DNA from: Streptomyces sp. RKAG293
Lineage (GTDB): Bacteria; Actinomycetota; Actinomycetes; Streptomycetales; Streptomycetaceae
Length of the DNA stretch: 64,000 nt
Assembly: GCF_023701745.1 (NCBI RefSeq)
Contig: NZ_JAJOZB010000001.1
Coordinates: 2,176,501-2,240,500, forward strand
Direction of reading: 5' to 3'
This document shows, piece after piece, positions 34,652 to 42,651 of this stretch; the first letter of the stretch is position 1; each line of letters begins with the position of its first letter. The notes beneath the pieces were generated by a model. The model was given only the letters and a program-made list of their open reading frames with translations. It did no database searches and was not told where the DNA came from. Made by a program: the position numbers and the translations under genes.

Positions 34652-35491
34652 TCAGGCGGCGGGCTTGCCGAACGCCGGGATGACCGAGCCGTGGTACTTG
34701 GTCTCGATGAACTTCCGGACCTCGTCGGAGTTGAGCAGCTTGACGAGCTTCACGACCCGCGGGTCGTTCTGCTTGCCGTCCTTGACCGCCAGGAAGTTGG
34801 CGTAGGGGTTGCCCTCGGCCTTCTCCAGGGCGAGCGTGCCCTTGGCCGGGTCGAGCTTGGCGCCGAGCGCCACATTGCCGTTGATGACGGCGGCGGCCAC
34901 GTCGGGCAGCTGGCTGGGCAGCAGCTCCGCCTTCGCGTCCTTGAACTTCAGGCCCTTGCTGTCGGCGATGTCCTGGAGGCTGGCGTTGGCGCCGACACCG
35001 GGCTTGAGCGTGATCAGGCCCTTGGAGGCGATCAGCTGCAGCGCGCGGCCCTGGTTGGTCGTGTCGCTGGGCACGGCGATGGTGTCGCCGGCCTTGATGT
35101 CGGCGAGCGTCTTCGCCTTGCCCGGGTAGAGGCCGAGCGGTTCGAGCTCGACGTTCACGACCGGGACGATGTGCGTCTTGTTCTTGGCGTTGAAGTCGTC
35201 GAGGTACGGCTTGTGCTGGAAGAAGTTGGCGCCGACCTCGCCGTTCTCGGTGGCGGTGTTCGGTATGACGTAGTCGTCGAACTCCTTCACCTCGAGCTTC
35301 AGTCCGGCCTTCTCCGCCAGGTTGTCCTTGACGAACTTCAGGATGTCGGCGTGCGGCACGGGGCTCGCGGCGACGACCAGCGCGTCGTTCTCGCCGTCCT
35401 TCTGGGTCGGGTTGGAGGCGCAGGCGCTCAGGCCCAGAGCGAGGGCTCCGGCGGCCAGCACAGCAGTGGTGATCTTGGTGGTGTTACGCAC
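34652..35491 (-). CDS. metQ: Methionine ABC transporter substrate-binding lipoprotein
   Basis: 279 residues of the NlpA/MetQ family. A signal peptide ends in the lipobox LGLSACAS, with Cys anchored to the outer membrane face. The mature part has VVAASPVPHADILKFV and a typical FFQHKPYLDDFN. It binds methionine (or related amino acids) and delivers it to MetI. The GTG at 35491 gives a normal signal peptide. Third gene of metN-metI-metQ. Confidence 0.9.
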   Translation of the reverse strand: MRNTTKITTAVLAAGALALGLSACASNPTQKDGENDALVVAASPVPHADILKFVKDNLAEKAGLKLEVKEFDDYVIPNTATENGEVGANFFQHKPYLDDFNAKNKTHIVPVVNVELEPLGLYPGKAKTLADIKAGDTIAVPSDTTNQGRALQLIASKGLITLKPGVGANASLQDIADSKGLKFKDAKAELLPSQLPDVAAAVINGNVALGAKLDPAKGTLALEKAEGNPYANFLAVKDGKQNDPRVVKLVKLLNSDEVRKFIETKYHGSVIPAFGKPAA

Positions 35492-35544
35492 GAAAAGTGC
35501 CTCTTTCTCAGTGGATGGTACGAGCCGGAGGGAAGCCCGGCGGG

Positions 35545-36276
35545 TCAGGAGGTCTCGGTGGTCTCCGCGACGCGGGCGGCGCGCAGCAGGCGGAGCCCGG
35601 GGGCGCCGGAGGTGCGGGCGCCGCGCCGGGCCAGCGCCCGGGCGGTCAGGTCGCCGGCCAGCTGGACGGCGGTGACCAGCGCGATCAGCAGCACGATCGT
35701 GGCGACCATGACCTTGTTCTCGAAGCGCTGGTAGCCGTAGGTCCACGCGAGGTTGCCCAGGCCGCCGGCGGAGATCGTGCCGGCCATCGCCGAGTAGCCG
35801 ACGAGGGCGATGACGGTGGTGGTGAGGCCGGAGACCAGCGACGGCAGCGACTCGGGCAGCAGCGCCTTGACGACCACGGTGCGGGTGTTGCCGCCCATCG
35901 CGTGGACCGCCTCGACGAGTCCGGGGTCGACCTCGCGGATCGAGGTCTCCACCAGCCGCGCGAAGAACGGGATCGCGCCGACGGACAGCATGACGACCGC
36001 GGCGTTGAGCCCGAACGCCGCGCCGACGAGCCAGCGGGTGAAGGGGATCAGCGCGACCATCAGGATGATGAACGGCAGCGACCGCGTGATGTTCACGACG
36101 ACGCCGATGACCTTGTTCAGCACCACGTTCTGCAGCAGGCCGCCCCGGCTCGTGAGAACCAGGAGCACGCCCAGCGGCAGGCCGACCGCGGCCGTGATCA
36201 CGGTGGACCAGCCCACCATGTAGAGGGTTTCCCAACAGGCCGTCGTGAGCAGCGGCTGTATTTCGGCCCAGGTCAT
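35545..36276 (-). CDS. metI: Methionine ABC transporter permease
   Basis: 243 residues with about five membrane helices. The ABC-coupling motif is around PGLVEAVHAMGGNTRTVVVKALLPESLPSL split across the cytoplasmic loop. The ATG overlaps the metN stop (ATGA), so it is coupled to metN. It forms the membrane channel of the importer; a 53-base gap follows before metQ. Confidence 0.9.
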   Translation of the reverse strand: MTWAEIQPLLTTACWETLYMVGWSTVITAAVGLPLGVLLVLTSRGGLLQNVVLNKVIGVVVNITRSLPFIILMVALIPFTRWLVGAAFGLNAAVVMLSVGAIPFFARLVETSIREVDPGLVEAVHAMGGNTRTVVVKALLPESLPSLVSGLTTTVIALVGYSAMAGTISAGGLGNLAWTYGYQRFENKVMVATIVLLIALVTAVQLAGDLTARALARRGARTSGAPGLRLLRAARVAETTETS

Positions 36277-37346
36277 TTCACGGTCTCCTTCACGCGTGCG
36301 GCGGCGGCGGTCCGTGCCACCTCGACCTGGATGCCCTGCTCGCGCAGGAAGCCGATCGGTACGACGTTGTCCTCGAAGGGACCGGGCAGTTCGATGCGCA
36401 TCCGGCCGATCTGCCGGCCGGCGATGGTCTCCATGGCCGCGCCCAGGATCGACACGTCCACGTTGTAGGTGCGCGCCAGCTGGGAGATGACCGGCTCGGT
36501 CGCGCTCTCGCCGTGGAAGGTGAGGTCGATGACGGTGCGGTCGGGTCCCGACGGTTCGCCGCCGACCGGGAACAGCTCGTGCGCGAGCTCGGAGCCGGGG
36601 GTGGCGAGCAGCTCGGCGACGGTGCCGGCCTCCACGACCCGGCCGTTCTTCATCAGCGCGGCCGAGTCGCAGATCGCCTTGACGACGTCCATCTCGTGCG
36701 TGATGAGCAGAACGGTCAGCCCCAGCTGCTGGTTGAGGTCGCGCAGCAGCTGGAGGATGGAGCGGGTGGTCTCCGGGTCGAGCGCCGAGGTGGCCTCGTC
36801 GGAGAGCAGCACCTTGGGGTCGCCGGCCAGTGCACGGGCGATGCCGACGCGCTGCTTCTGGCCGCCGGACAGCTGCGCGGGGTAGGCGCGGGCCTTGTCG
36901 GCGAGGCCGACCAGGTCCAGGAGTTCGAGGGCCTTGCGGGAGCGCTCCTTGCCGGAGACGCCGAGGATCTCCAGCGGCAGCTCGACGTTGCCCTGCACAG
37001 TGCGCGAGGCGAGCAGGTTGAAGTGCTGGAAGACCATGCCGATGCCGCTGCGGGCGGCGCGCAGCGCGGCACCCGCCCGGTCGGTCCGGCCGCCGAGCGC
37101 GGTCAGGTCCTGCCCGGCGACCTCGACGGTGCCGGAAGTGGGGCGCTCGAGGAGGTTGACGCAGCGGATGAGGGTGGACTTGCCGGCGCCGCTCTGTCCG
37201 ACGACGCCGTAGACCTCGCCCTCGCGGACATGCAGATCGACGCCGTCCAGGGCGGTGATCTCGCGGTCACGCGAGTGGTAGACCTTTCTCAGGTCCGTGG
37301 TGGTGATCACAGGGGTATCCGTCACTGTCGAGTGCGCGGCAGACAT
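36273..37346 (-). CDS. metN: Methionine ABC transporter ATPase
   Basis: 357 residues from the ATG at 37346. Walker A is GQSGAGKST, the signature is LSGGQKQR, Walker B is VLLSDEATSALD. The C-terminal ~85 residues form the NIL regulatory domain (VIDLTFHGESATEPVISQLA), where intracellular methionine binds and inhibits import in known MetN proteins. Alternative starts exist at GTG codons around 37331-37310. The 120-base gap to the upstream leader peptide supports attenuation control. Confidence 0.9.
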   Translation of the reverse strand: MSAAHSTVTDTPVITTTDLRKVYHSRDREITALDGVDLHVREGEVYGVVGQSGAGKSTLIRCVNLLERPTSGTVEVAGQDLTALGGRTDRAGAALRAARSGIGMVFQHFNLLASRTVQGNVELPLEILGVSGKERSRKALELLDLVGLADKARAYPAQLSGGQKQRVGIARALAGDPKVLLSDEATSALDPETTRSILQLLRDLNQQLGLTVLLITHEMDVVKAICDSAALMKNGRVVEAGTVAELLATPGSELAHELFPVGGEPSGPDRTVIDLTFHGESATEPVISQLARTYNVDVSILGAAMETIAGRQIGRMRIELPGPFEDNVVPIGFLREQGIQVEVARTAAAARVKETVK

Positions 37347-37465
37347 AGCGCCGCACAGGGGGCATTCTTCTCGGATCGCGGCACGGATCGGCCCGTCAGG
37401 GGCCAAGCGGGGATCAGCGGCAAGAAGAGGCTGCTGGAAGTTGTGACGCGGGCCTTGGGCCTCGG

Positions 37466-37546
37466 CTAGTCACACATTCGACACATACAACGAACACCGG
37501 GCGTGGTCGCCTCGGTCGCGCGGCAGCGGCTGTTCGTCGTGGTCAT
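37466..37546 (-). CDS. Cys/Met-rich leader peptide upstream of metNIQ
   Basis: A 26-codon ORF, ATG at 37546, TAG at 37466-37468. The peptide ends RCMCRMCD, with four Cys (three in the last seven residues plus one earlier) and two Met clustered before the stop. It lies 120 bases ahead of metN on the same strand. Such clustering of the pathway amino acids is the classic sign of ribosome-mediated attenuation. Actinomycete sulfur-metabolism operons are known to carry Cys-rich uORFs. It is too short to be predicted by length alone, so the assignment is from composition and position. Confidence 0.7.
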   Translation of the reverse strand: MTTTNSRCRATEATTPGVRCMCRMCD

Positions 37547-37562
37547 GAGATCCAGTAAAGCA

Positions 37563-37597
37563 GACCTGCCGGTCGCGTCCCGCATTCCGGGCAGGTC
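37563..37597 (-). promoter_or_regulatory. Inverted repeat ahead of the metNIQ leader
   Basis: GACCTGCC at 37563-37570 and GGCAGGTC at 37590-37597 form an 8-bp inverted repeat, 17 bases before the leader-peptide start. On the minus strand CATAGT just upstream (near 37604) could be a -10 element. The repeat could then be a 5'-UTR hairpin or an operator. Confidence 0.35.
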
Positions 37598-37618
37598 GTT
37601 CACTATGCGGACAACCGC

Positions 37619-38263
37619 TCATCCAGCGGTGGTGATCTCCAGGCCCGCGTCCGTGACCTGCACCGATACCGCGGACAGGTCCGGGACCACCACATCGGCG
37701 TCCAGCTCCACGGCAGCGTGGGTTGTGGCCAAGGCCACGGTCCGCATCCCGGCGGCGCGGCCCGCGGTGAGCCCGGCGGGAGCGTCCTCGAAGACGGTGC
37801 AGTCCTCCGGGCGCACCCCCAGTTTCCGGGCCGCCAGCAGGAAGGGCTCCGGGTCCGGCTTGCCGTGCGTCACGTCGTCGGCGCTGATCAGCAGGGGCGG
37901 GTCGATCGCGGCAGCGGCAAGCCGGGCGGCGCCCAGCCGGCCGGTGGCGGAGGTGACGACCGCCCAGCGGCCGGCCGGCAGCGAGCCGAGCAGCGCGAGG
38001 GTGCCGGGCAGGACCACCACGCCGTCGGCGTCGGCCAGCTCCAGCTCCTCGATCCGGCGCACCGCCGCCGCGACCCGCTCCTCGGGCAGCAGGTCCCGGA
38101 TGATGGCCACCGCGGTCCGGCCGTGCAGTTGCACCGCCGCGAACGCCTCGGCCGTCACCCGCTCCTCCCGCGCCCAGCGGCTCCAGCAGCGGACCACCGA
38201 GTCCATGGAGGAGACGAGCGTCCCGTCGTTGTCGAACAGCAGAGCCTGCGTGGTGATCTTCAT
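37619..38263 (-). CDS. HAD-superfamily phosphatase (beta-phosphoglucomutase-like)
   Basis: 214 residues. Haloacid dehalogenase motifs: LFDNDGTLVSS (motif I nucleophile Asp), VVTSATGR (motif II), GKPDPEPFLLAARKL (motif III Lys) and VFEDAPAGLTAG (motif IV). The small helical cap suits sugar-phosphate phosphatases of the GPP/beta-PGM type. The ATG at 38263 begins the domain exactly. It is just upstream of the metNIQ leader on the same strand. Confidence 0.9.
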   Translation of the reverse strand: MKITTQALLFDNDGTLVSSMDSVVRCWSRWAREERVTAEAFAAVQLHGRTAVAIIRDLLPEERVAAAVRRIEELELADADGVVVLPGTLALLGSLPAGRWAVVTSATGRLGAARLAAAAIDPPLLISADDVTHGKPDPEPFLLAARKLGVRPEDCTVFEDAPAGLTAGRAAGMRTVALATTHAAVELDADVVVPDLSAVSVQVTDAGLEITTAG

Positions 38264-38345
38264 ATCCGGCCACCCTACGCCGGGCTCGTGGGGGCTCCTG
38301 GATCCCGCCGGACCCGGCCCATTTGACCCGTAATAGAGTCGCGGC

Positions 38346-38717
38346 ATGCTCGACGCAGTCACCATCACGGTCTCGGTCGCGGCGCTGCTGCTCGCGGCGT
38401 GGTGCGGCTTCGCCGCCTTCCGCGACCAGCCGACCAAGGACTGGCACTTCATCGGCATGGCCGTGGTCACGGTGCTCGCGCTGGTTCAGCTGGTGATCGC
38501 CCTGGTGAAGCTCTCGCGCGGCGAGAAGCCGGACCAGGGAACGTTGATCTTCGTCTCCTACCTGGTCGGCGCCGCCTGCACGATCCCGGCGGCCGCCTTC
38601 ATGTCGCTGACCGAACGCACCCGCTGGGGATCGGCGATCGTCGCCGCGGGCGGAGTGATCCTCGCCGTGCTCGAAGTACGGCTTTTCGACATCTGGGGAG
38701 GCGGCGGCAGTGTCTGA
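38346..38717 (+). CDS. Small four-helix membrane protein
   Basis: 123 residues with about four membrane helices and short loops; no known family. A TAGAGT element near 38333 is only 8-9 bases before the ATG, so the transcript may be leaderless. It overlaps the following gene by 8 bases, so the two are probably cotranslated and work together. Confidence 0.75.
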   Translation: MLDAVTITVSVAALLLAAWCGFAAFRDQPTKDWHFIGMAVVTVLALVQLVIALVKLSRGEKPDQGTLIFVSYLVGAACTIPAAAFMSLTERTRWGSAIVAAGGVILAVLEVRLFDIWGGGGSV

Positions 38718-39168
38718 GCCCGCACACGAGGCATCCGGGGCACCGGCCGCACACGAGGACGGGGCCGGGGCCGGGCGGATCGGCCGGGGTCCCGGGCGGC
38801 TGCTGCTCTCGCTCTACGGGGTGTTCACCGTCGCGGCGGTGTCGCGCTCGCTGGTGCAGATGATCACGAAGTTCCATGACGCGCCGCTCGCGTACGTGCT
38901 GTCGGCGGTCGCCGGGCTCGTCTACGCGGTGATCACCGTCGCGCTGTGGCGCGGCGGCGAGGCGGCCCGCAGGGTGGCGCTGGTGTGCTGCTCGGCCGAA
39001 CTGGCCGGCGTGCTCGCGGTGGGCACCTTCACCCTCGTGGACCCGTCCGCGTTCCCCGACGCGACCGTGTGGTCGGACTTCGGGATCGGCTATCTCTTCC
39101 TGCCGATGCTGCTGCCCGTCGCCGGGCTGTTGTGGCTGCGCAGGTCGGCGCGGCCACAACAGCCGTGA
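38710..39168 (+). CDS. Membrane protein, partner of upstream gene
   Basis: 152 residues from a GTG at 38710. A flexible ~25-residue N-terminus precedes about four membrane helices (LLLSLYGVFTVAAVS; YVLSAVAGLVYAVITVALW). The 8-base overlap couples it to the 123-residue membrane protein. Function unknown. Confidence 0.75.
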   Translation: MSEPAHEASGAPAAHEDGAGAGRIGRGPGRLLLSLYGVFTVAAVSRSLVQMITKFHDAPLAYVLSAVAGLVYAVITVALWRGGEAARRVALVCCSAELAGVLAVGTFTLVDPSAFPDATVWSDFGIGYLFLPMLLPVAGLLWLRRSARPQQP

Positions 39169-39178
39169 CGGAAACCGG

Positions 39179-39685
39179 TCAGGCGCTGGCGGCGAACGTC
39201 TGCGGCGGCGCGTCCTTCTCCATGGTCACCAGGCTCAGCCGCCGGGTGATCGGCTCGGCGTCGCCCACCTGCTCGTACCCCAGCTTGCGGTAGAGCCGCA
39301 GGTTCAGGTCGCTGCGGTGCCCGGTGTACAGCCGGTACCGCTTCGCCTCGCTCTCGGCGGACAGCCGCTCCTCGACGGCGTGCAGCAGCCGGCCGCCGAG
39401 GCCGTGCCGCTGCATACGGGGATGGACGATCAACTTGGCGATCCGCGCGGTGCCGTCGACGTCGACGACTCCGCGTACCGAGCCGACGACCTCGTCGCCG
39501 AGCCGGGCGACCAGGACGCACCCCTCAGCCAGCTCGGCGCGCAGCGCCTCGAAGGTCTGGGTGAGCGGTTCTATGGTGTAGTCGCCGTAGAGCTCCGCCT
39601 CGCTCTGATAGCAGAGGTACTGGAGTTTGAGGATCTTCTCGGCGTCGTTTGGATCCGCCGTAGAGATGGTCACGCTCATGCCCAT
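39179..39685 (-). CDS. GNAT acetyltransferase
   Basis: 168 residues. The acetyl-CoA loop HPRMQRHGLGGRLLHAVEE and the segment LRLYRKLGYEQ identify the GNAT fold. The ATG at 39685 follows GGGGAGG by about ten bases; another ATG lies at 39679. Transcribed alone, converging on the membrane-protein pair. Confidence 0.85.
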   Translation of the reverse strand: MGMSVTISTADPNDAEKILKLQYLCYQSEAELYGDYTIEPLTQTFEALRAELAEGCVLVARLGDEVVGSVRGVVDVDGTARIAKLIVHPRMQRHGLGGRLLHAVEERLSAESEAKRYRLYTGHRSDLNLRLYRKLGYEQVGDAEPITRRLSLVTMEKDAPPQTFAASA

Positions 39686-39888
39686 GTGCGCAGGCCTCCC
39701 CTTCGAGTCCGCCCGGGCTGATGAGGGTGTGATGCGCGCCCGGGACGTGTGCCTGACCGGAGTTGGTACGGGTGTGCGCCGTCTCCGTGGCGCTGATGAT
39801 CGCACAAACGCCCCGGCGCGGTAGATGCCTCGCAATACCCGCATCCGGCCGCGCTCGAACGCGCCAGGAACGCCTTGTCGCCGACTGT

Positions 39889-40413
39889 TTACCGTGCCTT
39901 ACCCCGTCTTACCGGGGATGCAACCCCAGATTTCAGGATCGAGCGCAGGCAGCCGAGACAGCGTGAGCGCAATGGGCCGATACTGCCCTGTGAGATTCCC
40001 AACTCCCGGGAGATTTCCTGGTATGTGGGGTCGGAACGGGACATCAGCGCACCAACCACCTGCGGGCAGCGTCCCGGCAGCCGCTGGACGGCGGCGTGCA
40101 CGGCCGCCCGCTGTTCGGCACCGAGCACCTGTTCCTCGACGGACGGCCCGCGGTCGGCCGCCGGGTCGCGGCCCGGGGTGTACCGGAGCTCACGGCGGAC
40201 CCGGCGGGCGGCCTCGCGCACCTCGCGCCGTACCGCGGCGCGGAGCCAGCGGGCGGGATCGGCCGGCGGTACGGCCAGTTCGAGCATCCTCAGCCAGACC
40301 GCCTGTTCGAGGTCGGCGGCCTCGATGCCGCCGGGCACCTCTTCGGCGGCCGCCTCGGCGGCGATCAGGGGGCGCAACCGGGTCAGTTCGTCCTCGCGCA
40401 GCGACATCGTCAT
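39889..40413 (-). CDS. RNA polymerase sigma factor (ECF-like)
   Basis: 174 residues. Region 2-like helices fall in the first half (LEQAVWLRMLEL, WLRAAVRREVREAARRVRRELR). Region 4 is in the second half (LPGRCPQVVGALMSRSDPTYQEISRELGISQGSIGPLRSRCLGCLR split about residue 125). It resembles small Streptomyces sigma factors that lack a canonical anti-sigma neighbour. The target regulon is unknown. The adjacent glycerophosphodiesterase gene is on the same strand but upstream of it. Confidence 0.8.
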   Translation of the reverse strand: MTMSLREDELTRLRPLIAAEAAAEEVPGGIEAADLEQAVWLRMLELAVPPADPARWLRAAVRREVREAARRVRRELRYTPGRDPAADRGPSVEEQVLGAEQRAAVHAAVQRLPGRCPQVVGALMSRSDPTYQEISRELGISQGSIGPLRSRCLGCLRSILKSGVASPVRRGKAR

Positions 40414-40502
40414 GATCGCCGGGACGACGCGGCCGCGCCCGGCGGTTGCCGGACGCGGCCGTCTTCACCCGTCAGAGTGGATCATCCGCCCGAAGGGCCC
40501 GA

Positions 40503-41684
40503 TCAGGACTTCAGGAAGTCCTGGCGGGCGAGGAGCGCGGTGTCGGCGTTGTCGGAGAAGATCCCGTCGATGCCCTGCTCGAAGTACTTCTTGAACGCGC
40601 CGAAGGCGTCACCGTAGGCGTTCGGGTCGGTGCCCCGGCGGAAGTCGGCGGGCAGGAAGGTGTTCTCGTTGCGCATCGTGTACGGGTGCAGGATCAGCCC
40701 GGCGGCGTGCGCGTCGCGCACCAGCGTGGTCGGGGTGCCGAGCTTTCCGGTGGCGTCGACGGGAATGATCAGCAGCAGCGTCGGCCCGATGCCCCGGGCG
40801 AAGTGCGCGATCCACCGCAGTCCCGCGGGGGTGACGAGGTCGGCGACGGTGCGCGGGTCGCCCGCCTCGACGAAGTCGTACGGGCGGGAGGTGAGGTCGG
40901 AGAGCAGGAAGATCTTGGGGGCGGCGATACCGAGCGCGCCCAGCCGCTGCAGGCTGCTCGACTCGAAGGACTCCAGGAACTGCGGGGAGTCCTTGCGGTC
41001 ACGGCCGTAGCGGCGCAGCAGCCTGGCCAGCCGCTCCTCCAGGCCGAGGCCGAGCTTGCGGAAGTACGTGGGGTGCTTGGTCTCGGTGTGCAGCCACACC
41101 GGACGGCCCCGCTTGCGGCCCTGCTCCTCGGCCCACTGGAGCACCTCCTCGAAGGTGGGGATCTCCCAGCGGCCGTCGTAGAGGGTGTTGCGCTGCCGGT
41201 TGGCCGGCAGTCGCTCCACGGCGCGCAGCGTCTTCAGCTCGGCGAGGGTGAAGTCCTCGGTGAACCAGCCGGTGGTGGCGGTGCCGTCGATGGTCTTGGT
41301 GGTCCTGCGGCTCGCGAACTCGGGGTGCTTCGAGACGTCCGTGGTGCCGCCGATCTCGGGCTCGTGCCGGCAGACCAGATGGCCGTCCTTGGTGGGCACG
41401 AGGTCCTGCTCGATGACGTCCGCGCCGATGTCCAGGGCGTACTGGTAGGAGCCGAAGGTGTGCTCGGGGCGGTAGCCGCTGGAGCCGCGGTGCCCGATGA
41501 CGGTCGGCACCGGCAGCTTGGACGAGCCGTGTCCGCCATGGCGGGCCGCCGTGTCCGTGGCCGGCGTATCCGAAGCGGCCGCCGTCCCCGGCAGGGCGAA
41601 CACCGCACCACCTGCGCCCAGGGCCGCCGCCGCGCCGAGGACGGCCCGGCGGGCCGGTCCTGATCCCTGCTGGTCGTGCGTCAT
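40503..41684 (-). CDS. Secreted glycerophosphodiester phosphodiesterase
   Basis: 393 residues. An ARRAVLG twin-arginine-like start and hydrophobic stretch indicate export by Tat, probably to the cell wall or medium. The GDPD domain has VIGHRGSSGYRPEHT and IEQDLVPTKDGHLVCRHE, holding the metal-binding His/Glu/Asp set. It hydrolyses glycerophosphodiesters to glycerol-3-phosphate, supplying phosphate and carbon. GGGGAGAG precedes the ATG at 41684. Divergent from the acyltransferase gene across a 267-base gap. Confidence 0.9.
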   Translation of the reverse strand: MTHDQQGSGPARRAVLGAAAALGAGGAVFALPGTAAASDTPATDTAARHGGHGSSKLPVPTVIGHRGSSGYRPEHTFGSYQYALDIGADVIEQDLVPTKDGHLVCRHEPEIGGTTDVSKHPEFASRRTTKTIDGTATTGWFTEDFTLAELKTLRAVERLPANRQRNTLYDGRWEIPTFEEVLQWAEEQGRKRGRPVWLHTETKHPTYFRKLGLGLEERLARLLRRYGRDRKDSPQFLESFESSSLQRLGALGIAAPKIFLLSDLTSRPYDFVEAGDPRTVADLVTPAGLRWIAHFARGIGPTLLLIIPVDATGKLGTPTTLVRDAHAAGLILHPYTMRNENTFLPADFRRGTDPNAYGDAFGAFKKYFEQGIDGIFSDNADTALLARQDFLKS

Positions 41685-41951
41685 GAGCTCTCCCCTGTCT
41701 CCGGTGACTGCGGCCGAACGCCCGTGCGGCACCTGCCGGTCGACCCGCGCATCGTAGGCGCGTACATCTTTCGTACGAGCCACGACAGGCGAAACATGCG
41801 CGGAACGTACGTCAACACTGCGTAGCAAGTGTGTGAACCCGACGTGCGCTGACCAGGCGAACGGAAGTATCGTCCTCATCTGTAGGGGGTGTGCGCCAGT
41901 GGGCGTGCGCCCCTGGTCTGCGATCCACCGATCCCCTGCCCGGAGGGCCCG

Positions 41952-42620
41952 TTGTTCCGTTTCCTGATCAATACGCTGCTCGTACCGCTCCTCCGCGTGC
42001 TGTACCGCCCGCGTGTCGAGGGAATAGAGAACATCCCCGCGACCGGACCCGTCATCCTGGCGGGCAACCACCTGGCCTTCTCGGACTCACCGTTCATGAC
42101 CCTGGTGGCCCCGCGCCCGGTCTTCTTCCTCGGCAAGGACGAGTACGTGACCGGCCGCGGCATCAAGGGCCGCGCGAAGGCCGCGTTCTTCACCACCGTC
42201 GGCATGATCCCGGTGGACCGGGACGGCGCCCGCGGCGGCGCGGCGGCGCTGATGACCGGCCGCCGGGTGCTGGAGGACGGCCAGATCTTCGGCATCCACC
42301 CGGAGGGCACCCGCTCCCCCGACGGCCGGCTGTACCGGGGCCGTACGGGTGTCGCCCGGCTCGCCCTGATGACCGGCGCGGTCGTCGTGCCCTGCGCGCT
42401 GATCGGCACCGAGCGCGTCCAGCCGGCCGGCAAGAAGCTGCCGCGCATCCACCGGGTGACCATCCGCTTCGGCGCGCCCCTCGACTTCTCCCGCTACGAG
42501 GGCATGGACCGCGACCGCTATGTGCTGCGGGCCATCACCGACGAGGTGATGAGCGACGTCATGCGGCTGTCGGGCCAGGAGTACGTCGACATGTACGCCA
42601 CCAAGGCCAAGGCCGCCTGA
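41952..42620 (+). CDS. 1-acyl-sn-glycerol-3-phosphate acyltransferase family
   Basis: 222 residues of the PlsC family, acylating lysophospholipids at the membrane. The HX4D motif is NHLAFSD, and the phosphate-binding motif is HPEGTRSPDGRLYRG. One N-terminal hydrophobic helix (FRFLINTLLVPLLRVLY) anchors it. The start is probably TTG at 41952, since GGAGGG lies just 4-5 bases upstream and the family begins FRFL; longer GTG/ATG starts look poorly coding. Convergent with the MFS gene. Confidence 0.85.
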   Translation: MFRFLINTLLVPLLRVLYRPRVEGIENIPATGPVILAGNHLAFSDSPFMTLVAPRPVFFLGKDEYVTGRGIKGRAKAAFFTTVGMIPVDRDGARGGAAALMTGRRVLEDGQIFGIHPEGTRSPDGRLYRGRTGVARLALMTGAVVVPCALIGTERVQPAGKKLPRIHRVTIRFGAPLDFSRYEGMDRDRYVLRAITDEVMSDVMRLSGQEYVDMYATKAKAA

Positions 42621-42651
42621 CCCACGGCGCCGAGGCGCCCCGCCCCGCCCC

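Noticed and set aside
41690..41900. PHO boxes upstream of the glycerophosphodiesterase gene
   Set aside because: A single GGTTCACACACTT-like segment is present, but the 11-base direct-repeat pattern is not convincing.
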